23,198 nt of DNA from Streptomyces rimosus subsp. rimosus (GCF_000720725.1 NZ_JOCQ01000127.1:1-23198), one strand, 5' to 3'. Shown: positions 13,398-21,527, counted from the first letter of the stretch. Translations and numbers: made by a program. Notes: generated by a model not told the origin, from the letters alone.

Positions 13398-13462
13398 GTC
13401 CGGCCCGGGTGTCCGGACTGGACGTCCGGACTGGACGTCCGGCCTGGTCGTCCGGTGTCAGG
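13398..13462. repeat. Five tandem 13-bp repeats after the HEPN gene
   Basis: Units start at 13398, 13411, 13424, 13437 and 13450. Each begins GTCCGG; units 2 and 3 are identical (GTCCGGACTGGAC) and the others differ at a few bases. The 8-bp palindrome GTCCGGAC recurs, so the transcript could fold into several small hairpins. No coding frame covers the region. Confidence 0.75.
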
Positions 13463-13489
13463 CGGCCGGGCCGCCCCCGCGCGTCCCAT

Positions 13490-13495
13490 TAGGGT
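13490..13495 (+). promoter_or_regulatory. Possible -10 of the methyltransferase gene
   Basis: TAGGGT at 13490-13495 lies 43 nt before the GTG. No clear -35 is found at normal spacing, and read-through from the HEPN gene is also possible. Confidence 0.35.
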
Positions 13496-13537
13496 GGTAC
13501 CCATCAGTTCCATGCCCCCGTCGAGGAGCCACCCGCC

Positions 13538-14293
13538 GTGTCTGACCCGCTGCGCCCGCGCGCATCCCTTCGTACCGCCGTGGTCTGGGAGGTTCTCGTA
13601 GAGGCCCTGGAGCGCCGGGCCGCGGCCGCCGGTCAGGACGTCCTCGACGTCCTGGACACCGGCGGCGGTACGGGCAACTTCGCCGTGCCGGTCGCCCGCC
13701 TCGGCCACCGCGTCACGGTCGTGGACCCCAGCCCCAACGCCCTGTTCGCCCTGGAGCGGCGAGCCGCCGAAGCGGGCGTCGCCGACCGGGTGCGCGCGGT
13801 ACAGGGGGATGCCCACGGGCTGTTCGACGTGGTCGAGCCCGGCGGCTACGACACCGTGCTGTGCCACGGCGTGCTGGAGTACGTCGACGACCCGGCCGAG
13901 GGCGTGCGCAACGCGGTCGGCGCGCTGCGCCCGGCCGGCACCCTGAGCCTGCTCGCCGCCGGACTGGGCGGCGCCGTGCTCGCCCGCGCCCTGGCGGGCC
14001 ACTTCACCGAGGCCAGGACCGCCCTGGCGGACCCGGCGGGCCGCTGGGGCGAGGGGGACCCGGTGCCCCGGCGCTTCACCGCCGAGCAGCTCACCGGACT
14101 GGTCTCGGACACCGGCCTGAAGGTCAGCGGTGTGCACGGCGTACGGGTCTTCGCCGACCTGGTGCCCGGCGTGCTCGTGGACACCGAGCCCGGCGCCATG
14201 GACGCCCTGCTGAAACTGGAGGCAGCCGCCGCCGAGAACCCCGCGTTCCACTCGGTCGCCACCCAGCTGCACGTGCTCGCCGAGCGGGGCTGA
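13538..14293 (+). CDS. Class I SAM-dependent methyltransferase
   Basis: A 251-aa Rossmann-fold methyltransferase. Motif I is VLDTGGGTGNFAVPVA (about 38-53), the acidic residue of motif II is in VTVVDPSPNALFALERRA (59-76), and post-motif YDTVLCHGVLEYVDDPAEGVRNAVGALRPAGTLSLL (about 106-141) is the UbiE/type-11 pattern. A C-terminal GVRVFADLVPG segment follows. The substrate cannot be told; the layout resembles small-molecule or tRNA wobble (CmoA/TrmR-like) methyltransferases. The GTG at 13538 is preceded by GAGGAG (13523-13528). It lies downstream of the HEPN gene by 197 nt of repeats. Confidence 0.9.
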   Translation: MSDPLRPRASLRTAVVWEVLVEALERRAAAAGQDVLDVLDTGGGTGNFAVPVARLGHRVTVVDPSPNALFALERRAAEAGVADRVRAVQGDAHGLFDVVEPGGYDTVLCHGVLEYVDDPAEGVRNAVGALRPAGTLSLLAAGLGGAVLARALAGHFTEARTALADPAGRWGEGDPVPRRFTAEQLTGLVSDTGLKVSGVHGVRVFADLVPGVLVDTEPGAMDALLKLEAAAAENPAFHSVATQLHVLAERG

Positions 14294-14551
14294 CCGTCCC
14301 GGGCCGCTCACGCTGCGCGTGCAGTCGGCCACAGGCCACCCGATCAGCCGCTTCGCCCCGTATGATCGGGGTACAACGTCCGGCATGACGGATCGGCGGG
14401 TGGGGAATGCAGGCTGCAGGCACCACCGACCGCCGTGGCGGCCCGGGCGGTGAATTGGCGTAGAGGGGCGGGTTTCACGGGGGCGATTCCCTGCCTATCC
14501 TGAAAGGGTCGCACCCGGTCGCCCCCCGCGACCGACGAGTAGGAGGACTCC
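14294..14551. other. Intergenic region with an isolated strong -10 (TATGAT)
   Basis: Between the methyltransferase and the DUF3040 gene. TATGAT at 14361-14366 is a near-consensus plus-strand -10 without an obvious -35. Two very short frames follow (22 aa from the ATG at about 14383, 18 aa from the ATG at 14407), but neither has a convincing ribosome site at normal distance. A second -10-like TATCCT (14496-14501) lies nearer DUF3040. Confidence 0.4.
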
Positions 14552-14965
14552 GTGCCGCTCTCGGAGCACGAGCAGCGCATGCTCGAGCAAATGGAGCGAG
14601 CGCTGTACGCCGAAGATCCGAAGTTCGCGACAGCGCTTGAGGGAAGCGGGCTGCGTACGTACACCCGGCGACGGGTCTACCAAGCGGTCGCGGGCTTCCT
14701 GGTAGGTATCGCGCTCCTCATGGCCGGTATGGTCGCCCAGCAGATCTGGATCAGCGTGGTCGGCTTCCTCGTGATGCTCGGCTGCGCGGTGCTCGCGGTC
14801 ACCGGCTGGCGCAAGGCGCCCAAGCCGGGAGAACAGCAGGCCACGGCGGGTGGCCGCGCGGGACCCGGTGGCGGTCCGGCCCGGCGCCAGGCCAGGCAGC
14901 GCCGCTCGATGATGGACCGGATCGAGAGCCGCTGGCAGCGCCGCCGCGACGAACAGGGCCACTGA
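14552..14965 (+). CDS. DUF3040 small membrane protein (Rv2169c-like)
   Basis: A 137-aa protein of the actinobacterial DUF3040 family. The N-terminal PLSEHEQRMLEQMERALYAEDPKFA (about 2-26) is the family signature; two transmembrane helices (about 43-62 and 66-85) follow. A basic C-terminal tail contains Gln/Arg-rich helices (RRQARQRRSMMDRIESRWQRRR region). GTG at 14552 has AGGAGG at 14541-14546. Homologues occur near the dcw cluster in mycobacteria (Rv2169c) as well. Function is unknown. A strong terminator ends the unit. Confidence 0.92.
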   Translation: MPLSEHEQRMLEQMERALYAEDPKFATALEGSGLRTYTRRRVYQAVAGFLVGIALLMAGMVAQQIWISVVGFLVMLGCAVLAVTGWRKAPKPGEQQATAGGRAGPGGGPARRQARQRRSMMDRIESRWQRRRDEQGH

Positions 14966-15000
14966 CCGGCCCACCGACCTCCTACTCGCCCTGCCACGCC

Positions 15001-15057
15001 CGAAAACCCGGCTATCGCGGCCGTCCGGTGTCCGGACGGCCGCTTTTCACGTTTTCG
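15001..15057. terminator. Bidirectional terminator between DUF3040 and tgpA
   Basis: GCGGCCGTCCGG (15017-15028) and CCGGACGGCCGC (15032-15043) form a perfect 12-bp stem with a TGT loop, followed by TTTT (15044-15047) and GTTTTCG. On the other side CGAAAAC (15001-15007) mirrors GTTTTCG (15051-15057), giving a T-run on the minus strand too. The flanking genes converge here. Confidence 0.9.
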
Positions 15058-15266
15058 CGTCCGGTGACGGGTCGGTCGATCCCGCCGATGCCCCGGGACC
15101 GCTCCGCTCTTTGCATCCGCGGCTGCGTGCCAGGTGCCCGCCGTCAAGCCGCTGTCACCTCGGTACGCAGCCTGGCGTTTACCGTTATCCTCCGCCCTGC
15201 TCTCCTTGGCCTCCGTCCTGCTCTCCGCAGCCTCCGCTCCGCTCTCCGCGCCTTGCCGCCGTGCCC
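15058..15266. repeat. Spacer with three degenerate 21-bp tandem repeats
   Basis: Units at 15196-15216, 15217-15237 and 15238-15258 share CCTGCTCTCCgcnGCCTCCG with a few changes. The stretch is pyrimidine-rich on the plus strand and lies just after the tgpA stop. No gene is supported here. Confidence 0.55.
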
Positions 15267-17801
15267 CTACGTCCGCTCCCGGGACAGCCGCAGGGCGCCC
15301 GCCGCCCTGCGCGCCGCGGTGGCCGGTGGGCTCATGGCGCAGCGGGTGAGGAAGGCGGACCAGCGGGACGAGAGGGTCCACAGGGCCCGGGCGGCGGAGC
15401 GGGGGACCAGCAGCGCGCGCAGGCGCAGATGCCGGGACGCGGCGTCGTGCAGGCCGGTACGGACGCGGCGTACCTCGTCGGCGAGGCCGGGCTCCGGGTG
15501 CGGGTGCGGTGCGTACAGCACCTGCTCCACCGAGGCCGCGACCCGGTGGGCCGCCTCCGCCGCCGGACCCCGCAACTCGCCTATCCGCACGATGCGCTCC
15601 GCAGCCTTGCGCGGGGTGAGCGATTCGTCCGGCAGGATGCCGTAGTCCCAGCCGGAATCGACCAGTTCCTGCCAGGCCGCGAGCGTGCGCGTGGTCCCGG
15701 CCGGTATGCCGCTCCGGGACTCCGGCGCACCGCCGTGGCCCCAGCCGGGGCCGTCCGGTTCGAGGTGGGCCGTGCGGAGACCCGTGGCGGCGGCGACCGG
15801 CCCCGGACGGCCGCCGCCGAGGCGCCGGGCGCGGGCCCGCAGCCGCCACAGCAGCGGCAGCACCGGCAACGCGAGCAGGACCAGGGCGCCGACGATGAAC
15901 AAGGTGACGGTCCACGGCGACGGCCCGCCCTTCGCCGGGCCGTTCGCCGACTGCGCGGGCGGCGTCCAGCAGGGGCCGACGCGCCGCTCGGCGGGGGCGC
16001 AACTCTGCGCGGGGGACGGCCCGGCGGGCTCCGCCGCCGAGCGCGACGGCTGCGGTGCCGGGACGTTCGTACCGCCGTGGGACGGGGTGTCGGCCAGGGT
16101 GTAGTCGGGCAGTGTGCCCCGGCTCGGCGTCGGCTCGAAGCGCGTCCAGCCGGTGCCTTCGAAATACAGCTCGGGCCAAGCATGGGCGTCCTTGAGACCG
16201 ACCGAGGTCGAGCCGTCGCTCTGCCGGGTGCCGGGGGTGAAGCCGACCGCGACCCGGGCGGGGATGCCCAGCGTGCGTGCCATCGCCGCCATGGAGAAGG
16301 CGAAGTGCACGCAGAAGCCCTCCTTCTGCTCCAGGAACCGGGCGATGGCTTCCGTGCCGCTGCCGGCCCGCACCTCCGTGTTGTACGTGAAGCCGCCGTT
16401 GAGCGAGAACCAGTCCTGGAGGCGGACGGCCTTGCCGTACGCCGTGCCGGCGCCCTTCGTCACCTGCTTCGCGGTCTCGCGCACGACCGGGGGCAGCGAG
16501 TCCGGCACCTCGGTGTACTCGCGCGCCAGCTCGGCGGGCGGCGCGGGCGCCTCCGCCAACTGGCGCGCGGTGGGCCGGACGAGCAGGCTCTCGACCTGGT
16601 ACTGCACGCCGCGCGTGTTCTGCCCGCGGTCGCCGACCAGCGTGCGGCCCTCCGGCTCGAAGCGCCAGCGCCCGGCGATGTCCACCCGGGAGGCGGGGTA
16701 GGGGAGCGGCAGCCAGTTCTGCGCGTACCAAGGGGCGGTGGAAACGCTCGTGTTGACGGGGGTGACGTCCACCTCCGGGCTCAGCCCGGCGGGGGTGGGC
16801 AGCCGGTCCGGCACGTCCTTGACGGCGCGCTCGGACGGCTTCCACGCCGTGCCGTCGAACTGGTCGAGGGCGACGATGCGCAAGTACATGTCACGCGTGT
16901 CGGAGGCGGTGGTGCGGTAGTTGAGGACCTGCTTGTCCTCGGGCTGGTTCAGGCTGTTCTGCAAGGACACCAGCGGGTTCACCGCGGAGATCGTGCCGCC
17001 TCCGCCGCCCGGGCCGCGGCCGGCCACCGCCTGGCCCAGCAGCCCGCCGCCGAGCGAGGGCAGCACCGCGGGCACCACCAGGGCGACGCCCAGCACCAGC
17101 GCGCCGATCCGGCGGCCCGTACGGACCGGGGCCTGCGCCGGGCCGCCGGCCGTGCCGGCGTAACTCTGCCCGCCGGAGAACGCCGGCCTCCCGGAGCCGG
17201 TGCTCCGGCCGCCGAACACCCGGCCCCACTGCGAGAGCCGGTCCCGGCCCTCGGCCAGGAGCAGCAGCAGATATCCGGCCCCCGCGATCAGGAACCACAG
17301 CCAGCCCGCGCTGCCCTGCGAGAGGCCCGCCGCCACCGAATACAGCGCGAGCAGCGGGAGCCCGGCGGGCGCCGCGCTGCGGTACGTCACGGCCAGCGCG
17401 TCCACGACCAGGCCGACCACCAGCACCCCGCCGACCAGCAGCAGGCGGATGCCGGCCGTCACCGGAGCCGGTATGGCATACCGGCTGACATCGGCGACGC
17501 CCTCCTGCACCAGCTCGCCGAACTCCCCGAAGACGTCCGGGCCGGGCAGCACCAGGGCAATCGCCTTGTCGTGCGCGAAGAGCACGGTGAGCAGCAGCAG
17601 CGCCACCACGGCCTGCGCCGCGACCGTCAGCGGCCGCGCCAGCGGCACCCGGCGGGCCAGCGCCCCCACCCCGGACACGATCGTCAGCAGGACCGCCGCC
17701 TGCAGCATCCAGCCGACCGGGTCCACCAGCGGCAGCAGCGCGCAGGACGCGCACAGCGTCGCCACCGCCGCGCAGACCGTCAGCCGTGCCCGCCCGCTCA
17801 T
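15267..17801 (-). CDS. TgpA-type membrane transglutaminase
   Basis: An 844-aa protein with the TgpA layout: five or six N-terminal helices (about 1-215, DUF3488 part), another helix near 230-250, an extracytoplasmic transglutaminase-like core, a helix (about 640-662), and a cytoplasmic DUF4129 domain with WQELVDSGWDYGI and LTPRKAAERI. Catalytic Cys is in EGFCVHFAFSMAA (C497) and His in DAHAWPELYFEG (H540). The third position reads GWTRFEPTP (E556) where Asp is usual in the superfamily. These proteins may process or crosslink envelope peptides; the substrate is unknown. The ATG overlaps the DUF58 stop (ATGA, 17798-17801), indicating translational coupling in a moxR-DUF58-tgpA operon. Confidence 0.93.
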   Translation of the reverse strand: MSGRARLTVCAAVATLCASCALLPLVDPVGWMLQAAVLLTIVSGVGALARRVPLARPLTVAAQAVVALLLLTVLFAHDKAIALVLPGPDVFGEFGELVQEGVADVSRYAIPAPVTAGIRLLLVGGVLVVGLVVDALAVTYRSAAPAGLPLLALYSVAAGLSQGSAGWLWFLIAGAGYLLLLLAEGRDRLSQWGRVFGGRSTGSGRPAFSGGQSYAGTAGGPAQAPVRTGRRIGALVLGVALVVPAVLPSLGGGLLGQAVAGRGPGGGGGTISAVNPLVSLQNSLNQPEDKQVLNYRTTASDTRDMYLRIVALDQFDGTAWKPSERAVKDVPDRLPTPAGLSPEVDVTPVNTSVSTAPWYAQNWLPLPYPASRVDIAGRWRFEPEGRTLVGDRGQNTRGVQYQVESLLVRPTARQLAEAPAPPAELAREYTEVPDSLPPVVRETAKQVTKGAGTAYGKAVRLQDWFSLNGGFTYNTEVRAGSGTEAIARFLEQKEGFCVHFAFSMAAMARTLGIPARVAVGFTPGTRQSDGSTSVGLKDAHAWPELYFEGTGWTRFEPTPSRGTLPDYTLADTPSHGGTNVPAPQPSRSAAEPAGPSPAQSCAPAERRVGPCWTPPAQSANGPAKGGPSPWTVTLFIVGALVLLALPVLPLLWRLRARARRLGGGRPGPVAAATGLRTAHLEPDGPGWGHGGAPESRSGIPAGTTRTLAAWQELVDSGWDYGILPDESLTPRKAAERIVRIGELRGPAAEAAHRVAASVEQVLYAPHPHPEPGLADEVRRVRTGLHDAASRHLRLRALLVPRSAARALWTLSSRWSAFLTRCAMSPPATAARRAAGALRLSRERT

Positions 17802-19285
17802 GTCGCCGCCCCGCTTCCCGGTGCCGGAACCGGCCCGGCGCCCCCAGCCGTACCGGAACCCGCGGCCGTACCGGAACCCGTACCGGAACTCCCGGCCGTG
17901 TCGGCCGCACCGAAAACTCCCGAGGCACTCGCCACCGGAGCGCCGCCCGCCGGCCCCCGCTGGGCTCCCGCCTGGTCCGCCTGCCGCCACAGTGCCGCCA
18001 GCGAGTCGCCGGGCCGCACCGGCAGCGCACGCCAGCCCGCCTCCTGGAGCATCCGCAGCCGCTCCTCCAGCGGCAGCCGCGGCTGACCACCGGTGGAGCG
18101 GAACCCGGCGCCCCGCGACCAGGCGTCGCCGTCCAGGACGAAAGCGACCGCGGCGCCGCTGCGCTGCCGCATCCGCCCGGCCACCGCGGCCTGCTCCTCG
18201 TCCAGATCGCCGAAGAACGCCACCAGCAGCCCTTCGTTGCCGCCGCGCAGGACGTCGTACGCCCGCGCCAGACCGGGTTCGTCGGAGTGGTCCACCACGG
18301 CCAGGGTGTCCAGCATGAGCCCGGCGGTGTCGGCGGACTCGGTGCCGCCCGCCCAGCCGCCGGTCCCGTCGGGGCCCGGCACGGACATGCCGGAGTCGGT
18401 CAGAAAACGCACCGAGAAACCGCGCTCCAGAAGATGGACGGCCGCCGACGCGGCACCCGACACCGCCCACTCGAACGCCGAGTCGGGACCGGCACCCTGA
18501 TGGGCCGTGCGCCGGGTGTCGAGCAGGACCGTGCAATGGGCCTTCTGCGGCTGCTCCTCCCGACGGACCATCAGCTCGCCGTAGCGCGCGGTGGAGCGCC
18601 AGTGGACGCGGCGCAGGTCGTCGCCGTGGCGGTAGCCGCGGGGGATCACGTCGTCCTCACCGGCCAGGGCGAGCGAACGCTGCCGGCCGTCGCCGTACCC
18701 GGACGCCTCGCCCGCGAGCCGGACCGGCGGCAGCGGTTCGACCCGCGGCACGACCGTCAGCGTGTCGTGGTCGCTGAAGGAGCGGGTCAGCTCGCACATC
18801 CCGAACGGGTCGGAGAGCCGCAGCTGCAACGGCCCCAGCGGATAGCGCCCGCGCAGGTCGGAACGGACCCGGTAGGACACCTCCCGGCGGCCGCCCGCCT
18901 CGACCCGGTCGAGCACGAAGCGCGGCCGCGGACCCAGTACGTACGGCACCCGGTCCTGGAGCATCAGCACGCCGGTGGGCAGCCGCGAGACGTTCTCCAC
19001 CCGCAGCCGCACCCGCGACTCGGCGGTGGCCGGCACCCGGGCGGGGGAGAGGGTCCGGCTGCCCGCGACCCGGTGGCGGGTGCGGTGCAGCACGATCGCG
19101 CACGCCAGGGGGAGGACGGCCAGCAGCAGCCCGACGCGGAGCAGGTCCGTCTGCCCGAGGGCGTACGCGCACACGGCGGCCGCCACGCCCGCCGCCAGGA
19201 AGGACCGGCCGCGCGTCGTCAGCCCCGCGAAGGCGGCCCGCAGTCCGCCGCGCTCCGGCGCGCCCCCGATCCCCCCGGCCGTCAT
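17798..19285 (-). CDS. DUF58 domain protein
   Basis: A 495-aa protein with two N-terminal helices (about 27-44 and 48-66), a beta-rich middle, and the DUF58 core. The core includes IPRGYRHGDDLRRVHWRSTARYGELMVRR (about 214-242, given as the GDDLRRVHW signature) and a von Willebrand-A-like CTVLLDTRRT (251-260). The C-terminal 60 residues are Gly/Ser/Ala-rich, including a run of TGSGTAAGSGTAGG type. Members work with MoxR AAA+ ATPases, probably as partners or substrates in envelope or complex assembly. The ATG at 19285 shares one base with the MoxR stop (TGATG) and its stop overlaps the tgpA start, so all three are tightly coupled. Confidence 0.92.
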   Translation of the reverse strand: MTAGGIGGAPERGGLRAAFAGLTTRGRSFLAAGVAAAVCAYALGQTDLLRVGLLLAVLPLACAIVLHRTRHRVAGSRTLSPARVPATAESRVRLRVENVSRLPTGVLMLQDRVPYVLGPRPRFVLDRVEAGGRREVSYRVRSDLRGRYPLGPLQLRLSDPFGMCELTRSFSDHDTLTVVPRVEPLPPVRLAGEASGYGDGRQRSLALAGEDDVIPRGYRHGDDLRRVHWRSTARYGELMVRREEQPQKAHCTVLLDTRRTAHQGAGPDSAFEWAVSGAASAAVHLLERGFSVRFLTDSGMSVPGPDGTGGWAGGTESADTAGLMLDTLAVVDHSDEPGLARAYDVLRGGNEGLLVAFFGDLDEEQAAVAGRMRQRSGAAVAFVLDGDAWSRGAGFRSTGGQPRLPLEERLRMLQEAGWRALPVRPGDSLAALWRQADQAGAQRGPAGGAPVASASGVFGAADTAGSSGTGSGTAAGSGTAGGAGPVPAPGSGAAT

Positions 19286-20340
19286 CAGTACCCCCGCAGG
19301 CCGGGCGGCTGCGGCGCGTGGGCCCGGGGCCACTGCGCCGAGGGGTCGGGCACCGGGGTGCGGCGCAGGATCTCGGCCACGACCTGCTCGGACGTACGGC
19401 GGTTGAGCTGGGCCTGCGCGGTCGGCAGCAGCCGGTGCGCCAGCACCGCCACCGCGAGCGCCTGCAGGTCGTCCGGGAGGGCGTACTCCCGGCCGGCCAG
19501 CGCCGCGGCGGCCTTCGCCGCGCGCAGCAGGTGCAGCGTCGCTCGCGGCGAGGCGCCGAGGCGCAGCTCGGGGTGGCTGCGGGTGGCGGCGACCAGGTCG
19601 ACCGCGTATCTGCGCACCGGTTCGGCGACGTGGACCGTGCGGACCGCGTCGATCAGCTTCAGTATCTCGTCGGCGTGCGCGACCGGCTGGAGGTCCTCCA
19701 GGGGCGAGGCGGCGCCGTGCACGTCCAGCATCTGCAGCTCGGCGTCCGGGCTCGGGTAGCCGATCGAGACGCGCGCCATGAAGCGGTCCCGCTGAGCCTC
19801 GGGCAGCGGATACGTGCCCTCCATCTCGACCGGGTTCTGGGTGGCGACGACCATGAAGGGGGCGGGCAGCCCGTACGTCTGGCCGTCCACCGTGACCTGG
19901 CGCTCCTCCATCGACTCCAGCAGCGCGGACTGGGTCTTGGGCGAGGCGCGGTTGATCTCGTCGCCGATCACGACCTGGGCGAACACCGCGCCGGGCTTGA
20001 ACTCGAAGTCGCGGCGCTGCTGATCGAAGACGCTCACGCCCGTGATGTCCGACGGCAGCAGGTCGGGGGTGAACTGGATGCGCCGCACCGAGCAGTCGAT
20101 GGAGCGGGCCAGCGCCTTGGCGAGCATCGTCTTGCCGACGCCTGGCACGTCCTCGATCAGCAGATGGCCCTCCGCGAGCAGCACGGTCAGCGCGAGCCGC
20201 ACGACCTCCGGCTTGCCCTCGATCACGCTCTCCACCGACCTGCGGACCCGCTCCGCCGTGGTGGTCAGATCGCCCCGCGCGCCCGGCTCCGTCCGCGCGG
20301 GGGGACCCCCAAGGCTCGCTTGTTCGTCAAAGGTCGTCAC
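19285..20340 (-). CDS. MoxR-family AAA+ ATPase
   Basis: A 351-aa AAA+ chaperone-like ATPase. Walker A is DVPGVGKTMLAK (about 64-75, K70), Walker B VVIGDEINRA (123-132, D127 and E128), sensor 1 MVVATQNPVEMEGTYPLPEAQRDRF, and a C-terminal lid with SPRATLHLLRAAKAAAAL. This is the classic MoxR pattern. It is the first gene of the operon with DUF58 and the transglutaminase, an association common across bacteria; MoxR proteins are thought to drive assembly or activation of VWA-containing partners. The GTG at 20340 has AGGAGG (about 20351-20346) 5 nt upstream. The frame is open further upstream but without conserved sequence. Confidence 0.95.
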   Translation of the reverse strand: MTTFDEQASLGGPPARTEPGARGDLTTTAERVRRSVESVIEGKPEVVRLALTVLLAEGHLLIEDVPGVGKTMLAKALARSIDCSVRRIQFTPDLLPSDITGVSVFDQQRRDFEFKPGAVFAQVVIGDEINRASPKTQSALLESMEERQVTVDGQTYGLPAPFMVVATQNPVEMEGTYPLPEAQRDRFMARVSIGYPSPDAELQMLDVHGAASPLEDLQPVAHADEILKLIDAVRTVHVAEPVRRYAVDLVAATRSHPELRLGASPRATLHLLRAAKAAAALAGREYALPDDLQALAVAVLAHRLLPTAQAQLNRRTSEQVVAEILRRTPVPDPSAQWPRAHAPQPPGLRGY

Positions 20341-20698
20341 CCGGCCCTCCTCGGCCCTTCCCCGCGCCCCGCGGAACGCGGGACACCCGACTGCGGGCGC
20401 ACGTCCTCCGTACGGACCGGCCCTCCCCGTCGTGCGCCGCCGGGCCCTTCGGCCGCCGCGACGCCACGTAGGCATTCTCGCCGTCCACGCCGCTTCGCGT
20501 CATGGCCTGTGGATAACTCGCGCGCCGGGCGGCGCCGTACGGCAGCACACCCGCCCGGGGCACCACACCGCAGGGCGGCGACACCCCGGCCCCGCCCGCC
20601 GGACAGCACGAACGACAGGGCCGGACGGACGGACCGCCCGGCCCCGCTGACATGGACCCCGGCCTCCCGGCCGCGGATCACCGCCGTCCTCCCGGCGC
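20341..20698. other. Intergenic region upstream of moxR: promoter and one DnaA-box-like 9-mer
   Basis: A likely moxR promoter lies on the minus strand: ATGACG (20503-20498), 18 nt, GAGAAT (20479-20474), giving a leader of about 125 nt. Just upstream is TTATCCACA (minus, 20516-20508), a single DnaA-box match. A GGGCCGG (20618-20624) / CCGGCCC (20638-20644) inverted repeat about 55 nt after the carbonic anhydrase stop may end that gene. No coding frame is supported. Confidence 0.45.
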
Positions 20699-21265
20699 CT
20701 ACTTCGGCTCGGTCGGGTGGACCTCCCGCAGCAGACCCGTCGTCACATCGAAGACGAAGCCGCGCACATCGTCGGTGTGCAGCAGGAACGGCGAGGTCCG
20801 CACCCGCTCGATGGACTGGCGGACGTCCTCGTCGAGGTCCTTGAACGCCTCGACCGCCCAGTTGGGCCGCTGGCCGACCTCGGCCGCCAGCTCGTGGCGG
20901 AAGTCCTCGGTCAGGCTCAGCAGGCCGCAGCCCGTGTGGTGGATGAGCACGACCGAGCGGGTGCCCAGCGCGCGCTGGCTGATCGTCAGGGAGCGGATGA
21001 TGTCGTCGGTGACGACGCCGCCCGCGTTGCGGATGGTGTGGCAGTCGCCGAGCGAGAGGCCCAGCGCGTCGTGCAGGTCCAGACGGGCGTCCATACAGGC
21101 CACGACGGCGACCTTGAGCACGGGCCGGGCGTCCATCCCCGGGTCGGTGAAGGCGGCGGCGTACTGCTTGTTGGCTTCGACGAGGCGGTCGGTGACCGTG
21201 CCGCCCGCGGGGGCCACGGCGCTGTCGGCGGACGGGGGCAGCGACTGCGAGGCAGGTATCGACAT
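20699..21265 (-). CDS. Beta-class carbonic anhydrase
   Basis: Reversible hydration of CO2 to bicarbonate. The 188-aa sequence shows the zinc site of the small beta-class enzymes (M. tuberculosis Rv1284-like): ACMDARLD with Cys57 and the Asp59-Arg61 dyad, and LIHHTGCGLL with His110 and Cys113. The supporting motif IRNAGGVVTDDIIRSL (78-93) is also typical. The ATG at 21265 lies 6 nt after TACCGT (21277-21272), a leaderless -10, and gives the normal family length; the frame is open far upstream without conservation. It is monocistronic on the minus strand and divergent from the dcw cluster. Confidence 0.95.
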   Translation of the reverse strand: MSIPASQSLPPSADSAVAPAGGTVTDRLVEANKQYAAAFTDPGMDARPVLKVAVVACMDARLDLHDALGLSLGDCHTIRNAGGVVTDDIIRSLTISQRALGTRSVVLIHHTGCGLLSLTEDFRHELAAEVGQRPNWAVEAFKDLDEDVRQSIERVRTSPFLLHTDDVRGFVFDVTTGLLREVHPTEPK

Positions 21266-21271
21266 AGCAAC

Positions 21272-21277
21272 ACGGTA
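21272..21277 (-). promoter_or_regulatory. Leaderless -10 of the carbonic anhydrase gene
   Basis: TACCGT (21277-21272, minus) then GTTGCT and the ATG. There is no ribosome site. The -35 is not convincing. Confidence 0.5.
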
Positions 21278-21450
21278 AGGGTCACCGGCCGGTAAGGCTG
21301 CACGTGAGAGCGGGGCATAGGGGGGCACTACGGCGTCTTGTGAGGTTTTCCACACGCCCCGCCGGGCGCCGCCGATCGGGTGAAACCAACCTTTTCGTCC
21401 CGATCGCGGGCTCTCGTCCGGCCCGTCCCGCGGCTCTCCCGGGCCGCTCC

Positions 21451-21527
21451 GAACCCTTCGCAACTCCTTCGGGACTCTTTCGGAACTCCTTCGGGACCCC
21501 TTCGAAAACCCGTCGAAAACGTCCCGG
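21451..21527. repeat. Array of about seven 11-bp direct repeats upstream of the dcw promoter
   Basis: Units start at 21451, 21462, 21473, 21484, 21495, 21506 and 21517, with no change of spacing. The consensus is roughly RACYCYTTCGG; units 2 and 4 are identical (AACTCCTTCGG), and the last two units drift. The array ends about 30 bp before the -35 of the rsmH promoter. Tandem 11-bp units are the binding pattern of OmpR-type winged-helix regulators (PhoP boxes, SARP heptamers). Confidence 0.8.

Noticed and set aside
14407..14463. 18-aa frame with an ATG near a G-rich stretch
   Set aside because: Too short to judge; the spacing of the G-run to the ATG is only about one base and there is no conserved sequence to compare.
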